Part shown: positions 49,997 to 58,538 of the stretch, in pieces
Numbering within the stretch: position 1 is the first letter of the stretch
Layout of the letters: each line of letters opens with the position of its first letter
Origin: Catenuloplanes indicus
GTDB taxonomy: Bacteria; Actinomycetota; Actinomycetes; Mycobacteriales; Micromonosporaceae
Assembly: GCF_030813715.1 (NCBI RefSeq)
Contig: NZ_JAUSUZ010000001.1
Span: 1,178,001-1,242,000 of the forward strand
Reading direction: 5' to 3'
DNA: 64,000 nt
Translations under genes and position numbers: made by a program
The notes under the pieces: model-generated
The model's database searches: none
What the model saw: only the letters and a program-made list of their open reading frames with translations
Told to the model about the DNA's origin: nothing

Positions 49997-51616
49997 TCAG
50001 CTGGCCCACCACTTCTGATTCGTCTGTCCCTCGCAGGCCCAGAGCTGCAGCACTGCGCCGTTCGCGTCGTTCCAGTCGACCACGTCGACGCATTTGCCCA
50101 GCTCCGTGTTGACCAGGTCCTGCGCGCCGTTGATTTTGAACCGCTGCGCCCAGCCGCCGTTGCACTTCGCCAACTGGATGCGGGTGCCGTCGGCGGACTC
50201 GCCCCAGGCCAGGTCCATGCAGAAACCCTTGTGCCGGATCGTGCCGTTCTCGAACGTGAACTTCTGCGACGCGCCACCGGTGCACGTCCACAACTGGAGT
50301 GCCACGCCGTCCGCGGCCTTCGGCGCATCGATGCACTTGTCCGCGTACCCCTTGATCTGATACTGGGCCGGTCCGGTGTTCGCGGGCGGGTTCGCCGGTG
50401 GCGGCGCGGCCGTCCCGTCGTCCTCCTCCGGCGGCGGCGCGGCCACGTTCCCCTGCGGCGACCGCGTGGTGACCGGTCTCGGCGACGGGGTCGCGGCGGT
50501 CGCGGTGGGCGCGGCGGTCGCGGTGGCTGCGGGTGGCTGCGGCGCCGCGGGTGGGGTCAGGCGGGTGTCCTGGGCGTAGTAGGCGGTGTAGCCCAGCACC
50601 CGCTGCGCGAAGTCCCGCACGGCCGGCGCGTCCGGCACCCCCTCGGCCTGCCGGATCGCGGTCGGCCCCCACTGGAAGGCCGCCAGCGCCACCGGGTACG
50701 GATCGTCGGCCAGACCCGACAGCTCCGCGGACAGCGCGCACATGGTCCGGCCCAGCGTGAGGATCGCGACCGCCGGATCCCACGGCGATTCCCCCGCCTG
50801 CCCGTACCGGTTCCACACCGCCGGCAGGAACTGGGCGATGCCCTGCGCGTCCCCCGGCCCGACCTTGTTGCGGTTGAACGCGGACGCGGCCATCAGCTGT
50901 GCCGCGATCCGCGGACCGGAGACCACCGGGCACTCCTCACCCGCGGTCCGGACCAGCTGCACGTACTCGTCCGGCACCGGCACCGGCGCCACGTCCGGGT
51001 CCTGCGCCGGTGGATTCGCCGGCTCCCCGGTGGCGAAGTCCGGCCGGGCCGCATACCAGGCGGCGTACGACGCCACCTCGTTCACGTAGGCCGCCGAGTC
51101 GTCCGGCACGGCCGCGCGCGCCAGCACCGTGTCGACACCGGACCGGTGCGCGCCGAGCGCCAGCTCCCACAGCGCGCCGCCGACGTCCTCGTGCCGGATC
51201 CGCCCGACCGTGTCACACATGTAGTGGGCGAGGGCGAACACGTTCGCCTCCGGATCCAGCCGCTGCGCGTCCACCCACGGCTTCCACTGCTCCCACACCT
51301 GGTCGGTGAGCCCGGCCAGCCCCGACCCGCCCCGGCCGTTGGCCGCATCCGTTCGGAACCCGGACTCGGCCATCACCTGCCCCGCCAGGCGTGCCGGCGT
51401 CAGCGACGGACAGGAGAGCGCGGCCTGCGCGATCATCGCCACCTGCTCGGACGGCACCGGCACCCCGACCCGGGCCGGCCCCGCCGTCGCCGTACCCGCG
51501 ATCGACCCGGTCACCGCACCGGCTCCGATCAACGCCAGCACGACCGCCACCCCGAGCACGCGGCGGATCACCGGGCGATGGGCCGCCTCGACGAGTGCCT
51601 GCACGTTCACGATCAC
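49997..51616 (-). CDS. Secreted protein: two transglycosylase-like domains plus ricin-type lectin domain
   Basis: 539 residues from GTG 51616. N-terminal hydrophobic signal/anchor IRRVLGVAVVLALIGAGAVTGSIAG. Two lysozyme-like/SLT-type units follow: ~60-160 (LAGQVMAESGFRTDAANG..GLAGLTDQVWEQWKPW) and ~225-340 (IAAQLMAASAFNRNKVGPGDAQGIAQFLPAVWNRYG), the first keeping the E-S-G-F Glu and the second having A-S-A-F instead. A Pro/Thr/Ala linker leads to a beta-trefoil (~415-539) with Q-x-W-type repeats (LQLWTCTGGASQKF, IQLAKCNGGWAQRF, LQLWACEGQTNQKW). Likely a cell-wall-active exoenzyme. Confidence 0.88.
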   Translation of the reverse strand: MIVNVQALVEAAHRPVIRRVLGVAVVLALIGAGAVTGSIAGTATAGPARVGVPVPSEQVAMIAQAALSCPSLTPARLAGQVMAESGFRTDAANGRGGSGLAGLTDQVWEQWKPWVDAQRLDPEANVFALAHYMCDTVGRIRHEDVGGALWELALGAHRSGVDTVLARAAVPDDSAAYVNEVASYAAWYAARPDFATGEPANPPAQDPDVAPVPVPDEYVQLVRTAGEECPVVSGPRIAAQLMAASAFNRNKVGPGDAQGIAQFLPAVWNRYGQAGESPWDPAVAILTLGRTMCALSAELSGLADDPYPVALAAFQWGPTAIRQAEGVPDAPAVRDFAQRVLGYTAYYAQDTRLTPPAAPQPPAATATAAPTATAATPSPRPVTTRSPQGNVAAPPPEEDDGTAAPPPANPPANTGPAQYQIKGYADKCIDAPKAADGVALQLWTCTGGASQKFTFENGTIRHKGFCMDLAWGESADGTRIQLAKCNGGWAQRFKINGAQDLVNTELGKCVDVVDWNDANGAVLQLWACEGQTNQKWWAS

Positions 51617-51920
51617 TCCCCAACGGTCTACGGCAGCGGCGGCCCGTTCCGCGGCCGCCGTCTAGGAACACAACGGGAACGACGAACTTCGGTTCATCGC
51701 AAACGCCACACCCTCTCACGCCCCGCCCCCACCCACGCGGCCCGCGACGTCGGCCCGCCCGGCTTCGCACCGCACGGCGGACGGCGCCCGCGGTCGTCGC
51801 TCCGCTCTGCTTACCGGCCCGAGAAGCTCCCCGCCCGCGTGGGGCTCGAATCCCTCAACCACGCGCCCCACCGGCCGATCGTGCGGTAAAGCACCGGGCC
51901 TCCGGCGGAAGGAGCCTTCC
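51617..51920. other. Divergent promoter region, no gene
   Basis: About 300 bp between the secreted lytic protein (minus) and the 43-aa peptide gene (plus). The part near 51660-51715 is AT-richer and probably holds the minus-strand promoter. No repeat or conserved RNA seen. Confidence 0.5.
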
Positions 51921-52052
51921 ATGATCAAGCGTCTGACGGCCCTGGTCGTCATCGTGCCGCTGGTGGTGCTCACGCTGCTCTGGCTCCACGCTAACCCGCC
52001 GAGCACCGGCGACGACTTCTCCAAGACCATCTGCGAGCTGCGCCGCTGCTGA
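51921..52052 (+). CDS. 43-aa small membrane peptide
   Basis: ATG 51921 has a strong GGAAGGAG site at 7-nt spacing. The product has one basic-start hydrophobic helix (KRLTALVVIVPLVVLTLLWL) and a short polar tail ending KTICELRRC with two cysteines. It is either a secreted Cys-containing peptide or a single-pass membrane peptide. No family recognised. It ends 10 bp before the convergent MFS stop. Confidence 0.7.
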   Translation: MIKRLTALVVIVPLVVLTLLWLHANPPSTGDDFSKTICELRRC

Positions 52053-52062
52053 CCCGGCCGGG

Positions 52063-53346
52063 CTACTCGGTCCCACCATCCGCACTCCCCCGCCCGCCCG
52101 GGCTGCCACCCACGGTCGGGTCCGCCACCGAAGCCGCTTCCGCCACAGCCCGGCTCCCCCGCACCGCCGGGCTGGCCGTCGCCGCGACCGCGACGGCCAG
52201 CATGACCACCGAGAGCACCACCACCGCTCCCTCCGCGCCCACCCAGCTCAGCAGCATGCCGCCGACGAGCGCCCCGACCGGCATCACTCCCCAGGAGAGC
52301 GTCTTCGACGCGCTGGTGACGCGGCCCTGGAGGTGGTTCGGGACCAGCGACGCGAAGTAGCCGACGATCACCACGTTCCACAGCGGCCCGGCGAACGTGG
52401 TGGCCGCGCCGATCGTGCCCAGCCACAGCGGCGCGTCCGTCACCAGGAACAGCGGCAGTAGCGCCGCCCACGCCCAGTTCACCCCGATGATCACCGTCCG
52501 CGGCGCGAAGTACCGGTGCAGCCACCCGGCCGCGACCGCGCCGAGCATGCCGCCGCCGGAGTAGATGCCGAGCATCACGCCGGTCTCCGCCGGGGACGCG
52601 CCGCCGTCCTGCGCGCGCACCACCAGCACCAGGATGATCGCCTGGAAGATCAGGTTGCTGGCCGCGACCAGCAGGCTCGCGGCGCGGATCAGCGGGTGCC
52701 GCCAGATCCACCGGAGCCCGGTCAGGGCGGCCCGCCACAGCGGCTCCGGTGGTTCCGGTGTCCGGTCCTGCAGGTCGCGGCGCAGGAAGAGCAACGCGAC
52801 GGACGCGACGGCGTAGGAGAGCGCCTCGACCACGAACGGCAGAGCCCGGTCGATGCCGAAGAGCAGGCCGCCGAGCGGGCCGCCGGCCAGCGCGGCGCCG
52901 CGGGTGCGCACCTCGTTGCGCGCGATCGCGGTGTGCAGCTGGGCCGGCGGCACGATCAGCGGCAGCGCGGCCGCCTCGGCCAGGCCGAAGAAGACGAAGC
53001 ACAGCCCGTGTACGAACGCGGCCACCGCCAGGTGCCCGACCGTGAGCACCTCCAGCCACAGCGCGACCGGCACGGTGGCGAGCGTGAGCGCCGCGGTGAC
53101 CTCGCTGGCCAGCAGGACCCGCCGGCGGTCCCACCGGTCGACGAGCGGCCCGGCCGGCAGGTGCCCGATCAGGTACGGCAGCGTGGCCGCGGCCCCGACC
53201 AGCCCGGCGTCGGCCGGTGATCCGGTCAGCGCGAGCACCAGCAGCGGCATCGCGGTCGCGCTGATCCGGGCGCCGAGCGTGGAGACGACCTGGCCGCTCC
53301 AGAGCAGCGCGAAGTCCCGGTTGCGCCACAGCGGTGTGCTGGTCAC
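52063..53346 (-). CDS. MFS transporter
   Basis: 427 residues from GTG 53346. N-terminus WRNRDFALLWSGQVVSTLGARISATAMPLLVLALTG and loop LPAGPLVDRWDRRRVLLASE are typical of the enterobactin-exporter/macrolide-efflux MFS group, the same subfamily style as the transporter at 6201-7523. About 12 helices; Gly/Ser-rich C-tail. A 32-codon frame (53343-53441) ends in a GTGA overlap with this start and could be a coupled leader, but it is not strongly supported. Confidence 0.88.
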   Translation of the reverse strand: MTSTPLWRNRDFALLWSGQVVSTLGARISATAMPLLVLALTGSPADAGLVGAAATLPYLIGHLPAGPLVDRWDRRRVLLASEVTAALTLATVPVALWLEVLTVGHLAVAAFVHGLCFVFFGLAEAAALPLIVPPAQLHTAIARNEVRTRGAALAGGPLGGLLFGIDRALPFVVEALSYAVASVALLFLRRDLQDRTPEPPEPLWRAALTGLRWIWRHPLIRAASLLVAASNLIFQAIILVLVVRAQDGGASPAETGVMLGIYSGGGMLGAVAAGWLHRYFAPRTVIIGVNWAWAALLPLFLVTDAPLWLGTIGAATTFAGPLWNVVIVGYFASLVPNHLQGRVTSASKTLSWGVMPVGALVGGMLLSWVGAEGAVVVLSVVMLAVAVAATASPAVRGSRAVAEAASVADPTVGGSPGGRGSADGGTE

Positions 53347-53449
53347 GGCGTCGCGAACGGGTGGAACAGCACGGTCACGTGCCGCCGGCCGGGACCGGGT
53401 GCGCGGTGCCGGCGGGTCTCGCCGGGCCCGAGGCGTTCCATGTGACCGC

Positions 53450-54286
53450 TCAGGCGAAGACCGGCAGCAACGGCAGCGCGTTGACCGCGCCGTGCACCAC
53501 CACCAGCGCACCGAACCGCCGGTAGCGCGACCACAGGTAGCCGGTGAACAACCCGAAGAACCCCTGGAACGCGAGCAGCCCGGCCAGCGACACCCAGACG
53601 TGGCCGCCGCCGAGGTGGCTCGGGATGTGCATCGCCGCGAACAGCAGCGAGGTCGCCACGATCGCGGGCCACCGCCCGGCGATCGCCTCCAGCCGGGTCT
53701 GCAGCGTGACGCGGTAGAACCACTCCTCCAGCACGCTCGCGGTCAGGAACGTCAGCGCCATCGCCACCACGAGGTAGACCCGGTCCATCTCCTCGTAGGG
53801 CGCGAGGTCGGCCGGTACCCAGAATGCGGCCAGCCCCCACCCGGCGACCGCCGGAACCGCCCAGAACCACCGCACCGGTACGGCGGCGGGCAACTCGGCC
53901 GGGATCAGCCGGGTGACGAGCAGCGCCCCGCCGAGAAACAACAACACCTTGACGAGCGGGTACGCCAGCGACTGCGCCCCGGCGACCGCGATCACCACCG
54001 GGAACGCCACCGCGATCCCCACCAGCCACCGGACCTGCCGCGCGACAGCCGGGCGCGGCTCCGCGCTCGCCGGCGGCAGCGACGGTAGCGACGGCGGCAC
54101 CAGCCGGATCAGTGCCGTCCCCACCAGCACCGGCACGACGGCCGTCCACAGCGGGCGGCCACCCGCACCCTCGTCCGACGAGGTCACGATCTCGGTGTGC
54201 CCGGTCACGAGCAACAGCACCGGCGCGAGTACGAGCAGCGCGCCACCCGCCGCGGTCAGCACGATACGCGGATTCATGATCAGCAT
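53450..54286 (-). CDS. CPBP-family intramembrane metalloprotease
   Basis: 278 residues from ATG 54286 (ATG 54277 alternative). Eight or so helices. The CPBP/Abi motifs are complete: motif 1 VLEEWFYRVTLQ (E-E-x-x-x-R), motif 2 LLFAAMHIPSH (F-x-x-x-H) and motif 3 VVVHGAVNALP (H-x-x-x-N). It is a CAAX-protease-like membrane enzyme of the bacteriocin-processing/self-immunity type. Possibly co-transcribed with the MFS downstream (104-bp gap). Confidence 0.92.
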   Translation of the reverse strand: MLIMNPRIVLTAAGGALLVLAPVLLLVTGHTEIVTSSDEGAGGRPLWTAVVPVLVGTALIRLVPPSLPSLPPASAEPRPAVARQVRWLVGIAVAFPVVIAVAGAQSLAYPLVKVLLFLGGALLVTRLIPAELPAAVPVRWFWAVPAVAGWGLAAFWVPADLAPYEEMDRVYLVVAMALTFLTASVLEEWFYRVTLQTRLEAIAGRWPAIVATSLLFAAMHIPSHLGGGHVWVSLAGLLAFQGFFGLFTGYLWSRYRRFGALVVVHGAVNALPLLPVFA

Positions 54287-54356
54287 TGTGGACGGTCCGG
54301 GCAACCTCGGGTTCGCCGCAACCAGCCTCGGTGCGTGCAGGGAGGAGCGCCAGCGA

Positions 54357-54413
54357 CGACCGGTGCCCGCGGGAGCGTGCGGAGGGTGACGCCGCCGGAA
54401 GCGGGTATATCCG
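54357..54413 (+). repeat. Dispersed intergenic repeat, copy 2
   Basis: Begins CGACCGGTGCCCGCGGGAGC and ends GCCGGAAGCGGG-TATATCCG, matching copy 1 at 23923 over both conserved blocks. Like copy 1 it sits between divergent genes, 47 bp before the plus-strand start. Confidence 0.85.
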
Positions 54414-54459
54414 CTTCCTGTCATTCAGCCGTCCATGCCGGACGTGCATCATCCGCCCG

Positions 54460-55392
54460 GTGACCATCAGGACCGCGCGGGACGGCCGCGTTCTCACCGT
54501 GTTGATCGACGCGCCGCCGCACAACTACATGAACCGTTCGCTGATCGAGGCGTTGCAGGCCGTGGTGCGGGAGGTGGACCGGGATCCCGGGATCGGCGCG
54601 GTGGTGGTCGGGAGCGCGGTGCCGGGACGGTACATCACGCACTGGGACATCGCGGATCTGTCCGCGACCGCGGAGTCCGCGCCCCGGCTACCGCCGGCCG
54701 GCGCGCGGTTGCTGCTCGGCGCGGTCCGGGCGCTGACCGCGGCCGGCGCGGGCCGGTTGCTGGGCAGGTCGAAGCTGGCCGGTGTGCACGGTGTGGTGCG
54801 CTGGCACGACCTGGTGCTGCGGATCATGCGGTCGCCGGCGGTCTGGATCGCGGCGATCGACGGGCCGTGCGGCGGTGGCGGGCTGGAGATGTCGGTCTTC
54901 TTCGACCAGCGGATCGCGTCGGCCCGGTCGTCGTTCGTGGTGCCGGAGCTGACCATCGGGCTGACCACCACGCTCGGCGCACAGCGGCTGACGCACCTGG
55001 CCGGGCCGGCCCGCGCGCTGCGCATGCTGCTGGACGGCGAGCCGTACACCGCGTCGGAGGCCCTTGACCTGGGTGTGATCGACCGGGTGTGCGCGGTGGA
55101 TCCGATGGCGGAGGCGCAGCGGCTCGCCGCACGCTACGCGCGCCGGCCTCGGGTCCAGGTCGGACGGCAGAAGCGGCTGATCAACCGGGCCTACCGGGCG
55201 AGCGCGCGGGCGACGCTGACCGGGGAGGGCGTGTCGCAGATCTCCGGCGTGCCGAGCGCGGCCACCCGGTCGGCGCTGCGCCGCTGGCTGGAGATGCGGC
55301 GGCCGGATGGGGAGAGCGTGTTCCTCACCGACATGCGCCCATGGGCGGACGGGACGGCGATCGATCTGAACCCACCGCCGCCGGAACGCTGA
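54460..55392 (+). CDS. Enoyl-CoA hydratase/isomerase family protein
   Basis: 310 residues from GTG 54460. Crotonase-fold features: TVLIDAPPHNYMNRSLIEALQAVVREVDRDPGIGAVVVGS, the oxyanion-hole region IAAIDGPCGGGGLEMSVFFDQRIA, FVVPELTIGLTTTLGAQRL and ALDLGVIDRVCA. The hydratase Glu in the first active-site position is not obvious, so the exact reaction is uncertain. A longer insert (~70-120, GARLLLGAVRALTAAGAGRLLG) is atypical. Its 3' end overlaps the convergent GNAT gene by 68 bp. Confidence 0.88.
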   Translation: MTIRTARDGRVLTVLIDAPPHNYMNRSLIEALQAVVREVDRDPGIGAVVVGSAVPGRYITHWDIADLSATAESAPRLPPAGARLLLGAVRALTAAGAGRLLGRSKLAGVHGVVRWHDLVLRIMRSPAVWIAAIDGPCGGGGLEMSVFFDQRIASARSSFVVPELTIGLTTTLGAQRLTHLAGPARALRMLLDGEPYTASEALDLGVIDRVCAVDPMAEAQRLAARYARRPRVQVGRQKRLINRAYRASARATLTGEGVSQISGVPSAATRSALRRWLEMRRPDGESVFLTDMRPWADGTAIDLNPPPPER

Positions 55393-55855
55393 ACCGGATG
55401 CGCGCGGTGAGCACGCCCGGCTCCTCGCGGAACCACTCCGCGCCGAGCCGGGTGAACACCCGTTTGCCGCGCGCGTTGTCCGCCTCGACCAGCGCCTCGA
55501 TCCCGCAGGCGCCGGACGCGCGGGACTCCCAGACCAGGTAGGCCGCGGCCCGGGTGCCGAGCCCGCGGCCCTGCCAGGCGTCCTCGATCAGCAGCCCGGC
55601 CTCCCAGGGCGCCGCCGCGGCGGTGCCGATCACGTTGACCAGCCCGACCGTGTGTCCCTGCACGGTGACCAGCGCGCTGAACCCGTACCCCGGCTCGCAC
55701 AGCGCCGCCCACTCCACCGCCCTGATCCGATCCCGCTGCCCGTGGTAACGGGCCCGCCGCGTCTCGGCCGAGCAGCGCGCGTGCATGTCGTTCACCGCGT
55801 CGAGATCGGACGCCACGGCCCGCCGGATCACCGCGAGGTCGCGTACATCGTCCAT
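55325..55855 (-). CDS. GNAT-family N-acetyltransferase
   Basis: 176 residues from ATG 55855 (GTG 55864 alternative). Acetyl-CoA binding motif A is LLIEDAWQGRGLGTRAAAYLVWES (Q-x-x-G-x-G/A); earlier IRRAVASDLDAVNDMHARCSAETRRARYHG is typical of the N-terminal helices. Acceptor unknown. The last ~20 residues overlap the enoyl-CoA hydratase gene. Confidence 0.85.
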   Translation of the reverse strand: MDDVRDLAVIRRAVASDLDAVNDMHARCSAETRRARYHGQRDRIRAVEWAALCEPGYGFSALVTVQGHTVGLVNVIGTAAAAPWEAGLLIEDAWQGRGLGTRAAAYLVWESRASGACGIEALVEADNARGKRVFTRLGAEWFREEPGVLTARIRFSVPAAVGSDRSPSRPPMGACR

Positions 55856-55930
55856 GGCCACCACGGTCGCGGCCGGAACTGCTCACCCGCCAGCCCGCGG
55901 CTGCTCACTCCGCGCCGATAGCATTCCGGG

Positions 55931-56506
55931 ATGGCCGACCACCCGACCTTGGTCCTGATTCGCGGCAATTCCGGCAGCGGCAAGACGACCACGGCCCGCG
56001 AGGTCCGCCGCCGGTACGGCCGCGGCTGCGCGCTGCTGGAACAGGACCACCTGCGCCGCGTCGTGCTGCGCGAACACGACTGGACCGGCATCGGCCCGGT
56101 CGCGCCCACGTTCATCGCCGCCACCGCCCGCGCCGCGCTGGACGTCGGCTACCACGTGGTCCTGGAGGGCATCCTGCACACCGAACGGTACGCGGGCGTG
56201 CTGCACGACCTGACCGGCCGGCACCCGGGGCCGGTGCACGCGTACTACTTCGACCTGTCCTTCGAGGAGACGGTCCGCCGCCACCGCACGCTCACCTACG
56301 AGGTCGGCTTCACGCCGGAGGACATGCGCGGCTGGTACACGCCCCGCGACCTGCTCGGCCTGCCCGGCGAACGGCTCATTCCGGAGTCCGCGGACCTCGA
56401 GGAGGCGGTGACGCTGATCCTGCAGACCAGCGGGCTCGGCGCCGCCCCGCCGCGGACGCCGTGCCCGGCCCGCTGCCCGCACTGCGCGGCCAAGATCCAG
56501 TTGTGA
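55931..56506 (+). CDS. P-loop kinase-like protein with a C-terminal CxxxCxxC motif
   Basis: 191 residues. Walker A LIRGNSGSGKTTTAREV; DHLRRVVLREHDW and VVLEGILHTERY match the small zeta-toxin/uridine-kinase-like P-loop phosphotransferases of actinomycetes. The C-terminal 18 residues end CPARCPHCAAKIQL, a likely zinc-knuckle that most family members lack. Phosphate acceptor unknown. The next gene begins 17 bp downstream, probably the same transcript. Confidence 0.82.
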   Translation: MADHPTLVLIRGNSGSGKTTTAREVRRRYGRGCALLEQDHLRRVVLREHDWTGIGPVAPTFIAATARAALDVGYHVVLEGILHTERYAGVLHDLTGRHPGPVHAYYFDLSFEETVRRHRTLTYEVGFTPEDMRGWYTPRDLLGLPGERLIPESADLEEAVTLILQTSGLGAAPPRTPCPARCPHCAAKIQL

Positions 56507-56523
56507 CGGCTACCCTCGGGCGA

Positions 56524-56964
56524 GTGCGTACCCTATCGATCATCACCGCGGCGCTCGCCGCCGTCCTGCTGCTCTCCGCCTGCGCGACCTCGGACGGGGC
56601 CGACGAGGTGCTCCGCGAGAACCCGGAGATGATCGTCTTCCTGGAGCCGGACATCACGCCCGGCCAGCGCGCCGACGTCGAGCGGGCACTGCGCGCGCTG
56701 CCCGGCGTCAGCGAGGTCGCCCTGATCACGAAGGAGCAGGCGTACCAGGACCTCACCCGGTTCATGTCCGGCCAGCCGAGCGCGGCACCGATCAACAGGG
56801 ACAACCTGTCGGAGAAGTTCACCGTCCGCACGACGGACCTGGAGGCGTTCCGGGCGCTGCGCGAGAACGGCACCGCGACCACGCTGTCCCAGCAGCCCGG
56901 CGTGGACGAGGTCCGCTTCCAGTGCGTGACCCGGGCCGAGTGCCGCGAGGAACTCGGCGGCTGA
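56524..56964 (+). CDS. Lipoprotein with an FtsX extracellular domain
   Basis: 146 residues from GTG 56524. Lipobox LLLSAC (Cys ~19) after a hydrophobic signal. The mature protein matches the extracellular domain of FtsX: IVFLEPDITPGQRADVERALRALPGVSEVALITKEQAYQDLTRFM and NLSEKFTVRTTDLEAF. There is no membrane permease part, so this is a free-standing ECD. In mycobacteria this domain contacts peptidoglycan hydrolases such as RipC; a cell-wall regulatory role is inferred. Confidence 0.85.
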   Translation: MRTLSIITAALAAVLLLSACATSDGADEVLRENPEMIVFLEPDITPGQRADVERALRALPGVSEVALITKEQAYQDLTRFMSGQPSAAPINRDNLSEKFTVRTTDLEAFRALRENGTATTLSQQPGVDEVRFQCVTRAECREELGG

Positions 56965-57012
56965 GCAGGGCCTGGCCAGGGCCCGTACCGCGCCCTGGCC
57001 AGGCCCTGCTCA
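56962..57012. terminator. Perfect 21-bp inverted repeat whose ends are both stop codons
   Basis: TGAGCAGGGCCTGGCCAGGG-C (56962-56982) is exactly complementary to 56992-57012, 9-nt loop. TGA 56962-56964 is the stop of the FtsX-like lipoprotein; the complement TCA 57010-57012 is the stop of the PIG-V-like gene. A bidirectional terminator that forms only after each ribosome finishes. Confidence 0.9.
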
Positions 57013-58251
57013 GACCACCCAGTCGTTGTTGAGCAGATGAAACATCAGGACTCCCTGGAGCGGGAGTGAGATCAGCGTGTAGACCTGAACCGGGGTGAAC
57101 GGGAGGCGGCCCAGCAGTATGAACGCGGCCAGCACCTCCATCACGTAGCGGGGCGCGGACATGAGCGGCTCATTGGTGACCGGGCCGGCCGGGAACGAGA
57201 TCGCGAAGAGCAGCAGCCCGGTGCCGAGCAGCGGTAGTACCCACTGGTCCTGGCGCATACGCCAGGGTCCGGTGAAGCACAACACGAGCAGCACGATGAC
57301 GAGCAGTACCGACGCAAGGTCAAAAATGCTGTGCAGCGTACGCCAGTCCACCAGCGGATTCGTGGCGATGAGCTGAATGGTCTCGACGATGCCGGTCCAC
57401 GGCCAGTCGAGTTCGCGGCCCCACGGTTCCATGGCTACACCGCTGAACCGAAACGGGTCGTCGAAACGCCACCACAGGTAACCCATGTAGGCGAAGAGGC
57501 CGGACGGCATCAATGCGGCGGCGAGCACGTTCCAGCGCCAGCGGTAGCCGTACACCCGCAGGTACTCGTAGGCGAACGCGAGACCGAGCAGCAGACCGGC
57601 GGAACGAGTGGCGGAAGCGAGGCCACCGAGTGCCCCGGCCAGCCACCAGTGGCCGCGTCGGATCGCGTAGAGCGTGCCGATCATCAGCGCGATGAACAGA
57701 GACACGTTGAATCCGATGCCGAGGTAGAACGCGACCGGCCAGATCGCCATCGCCCAGGACGTGCGCACTGCGACCGCTCGCCCGAATTCGACCTCCGCGA
57801 AACGGTAGAGCAGCACATACATGGCGAACATCGCGATTCCGGCGACGACAACGCCCGCGGTTTTCGGCCCGGTCGGCAATATGATGTCGGCCACACGGAT
57901 AAGGAACGGGTAGAGCGGAAAGAATGCCGGGTCCACGGCGTCGGTGGCATAACCGCTCTCCGCAATCCGGGTATATTTCGTCTGATCGAAGCGCCACCAC
58001 GCCTCTACCAGATCGGCGATGCTGACCGGATCTCCGACCTTGCGGTCGTACTGCTTGTAGACGGTGACGACCAGCCAAGCCACGTAGGACGCGACCGAGA
58101 TCACACCAGCGGTACGGACTGCGGGCCACCACGGACGACCGAGGGCGGACGCGGCGGGGTCCCGAGACCCGGATGACGGTTCATCCGCGGGGACGCCGGT
58201 CCGGTCCGAGTCCGGGGTCGGGGTGTGGGCGGCCAGGGATTGGGAGGACAC
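57010..58251 (-). CDS. PIG-V-like/GT-C mannosyltransferase, integral membrane
   Basis: 413 residues from GTG 58251. Around 9-10 helices. The region YVAWLVVTVYKQYDRKVGD..IADLVEAWWRFDQTKYTRIAESGYATDAVDPAFFPLYPFLIRVA has the W-R/W-D and F-P-L-Y-P motifs of the PIG-V/GT-C family (actinobacterial mannosyltransferases using polyprenyl-phosphate mannose). Codon bias is weaker than its neighbours. Divergent from a DPM1-like GT2 that could supply the lipid-linked donor (inference). Confidence 0.82.
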   Translation of the reverse strand: MSSQSLAAHTPTPDSDRTGVPADEPSSGSRDPAASALGRPWWPAVRTAGVISVASYVAWLVVTVYKQYDRKVGDPVSIADLVEAWWRFDQTKYTRIAESGYATDAVDPAFFPLYPFLIRVADIILPTGPKTAGVVVAGIAMFAMYVLLYRFAEVEFGRAVAVRTSWAMAIWPVAFYLGIGFNVSLFIALMIGTLYAIRRGHWWLAGALGGLASATRSAGLLLGLAFAYEYLRVYGYRWRWNVLAAALMPSGLFAYMGYLWWRFDDPFRFSGVAMEPWGRELDWPWTGIVETIQLIATNPLVDWRTLHSIFDLASVLLVIVLLVLCFTGPWRMRQDQWVLPLLGTGLLLFAISFPAGPVTNEPLMSAPRYVMEVLAAFILLGRLPFTPVQVYTLISLPLQGVLMFHLLNNDWVV

Positions 58252-58417
58252 GGGGGGACATTCTTAAGGCAATTCCGAGCTGGCTGCAAGTTTCCTCGGA
58301 TAACGTAACCGATCCCTCCCCGAGCGTGACCATCACGGTTCCCCGGAAACAGATATCGCGGCAGGTCGACAACCTCCCGGAAACAAGCCGGACCGCAACA
58401 AGTCCCCGTGCGCACTC

Positions 58418-58423
58418 TTGACA
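58418..58423 (+). promoter_or_regulatory. Candidate -35 box of the GT2 gene
   Basis: A perfect TTGACA followed by AT-rich DNA in the 287-bp divergent intergenic region between the PIG-V-like and GT2 genes. The matching -10 element is not clear, so this is a candidate only. The whole 58260-58440 stretch is AT-rich compared with the genome. Confidence 0.4.
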
Positions 58424-58538
58424 AATTGGACTATTCGCCAAGATCGCCTCACATTGGCGTACCCGTCGGGCCGATGCCCGGAAGCATGTGAATGCCTTTA
58501 TGATTCGGCGGGTTTTCACTCGAGGAAGGGTCCAACCG

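Noticed and set aside
51836-51860. tRNA T-arm-like GGGGCTCGAATCCC
   Set aside because: No acceptor, D or anticodon arms around it; chance similarity.
53343-53441. 32-codon frame ending in a GTGA overlap with the MFS start
   Set aside because: Arg/Pro/Gly-rich and overlaps low-complexity DNA; coupling leader possible but unsupported.
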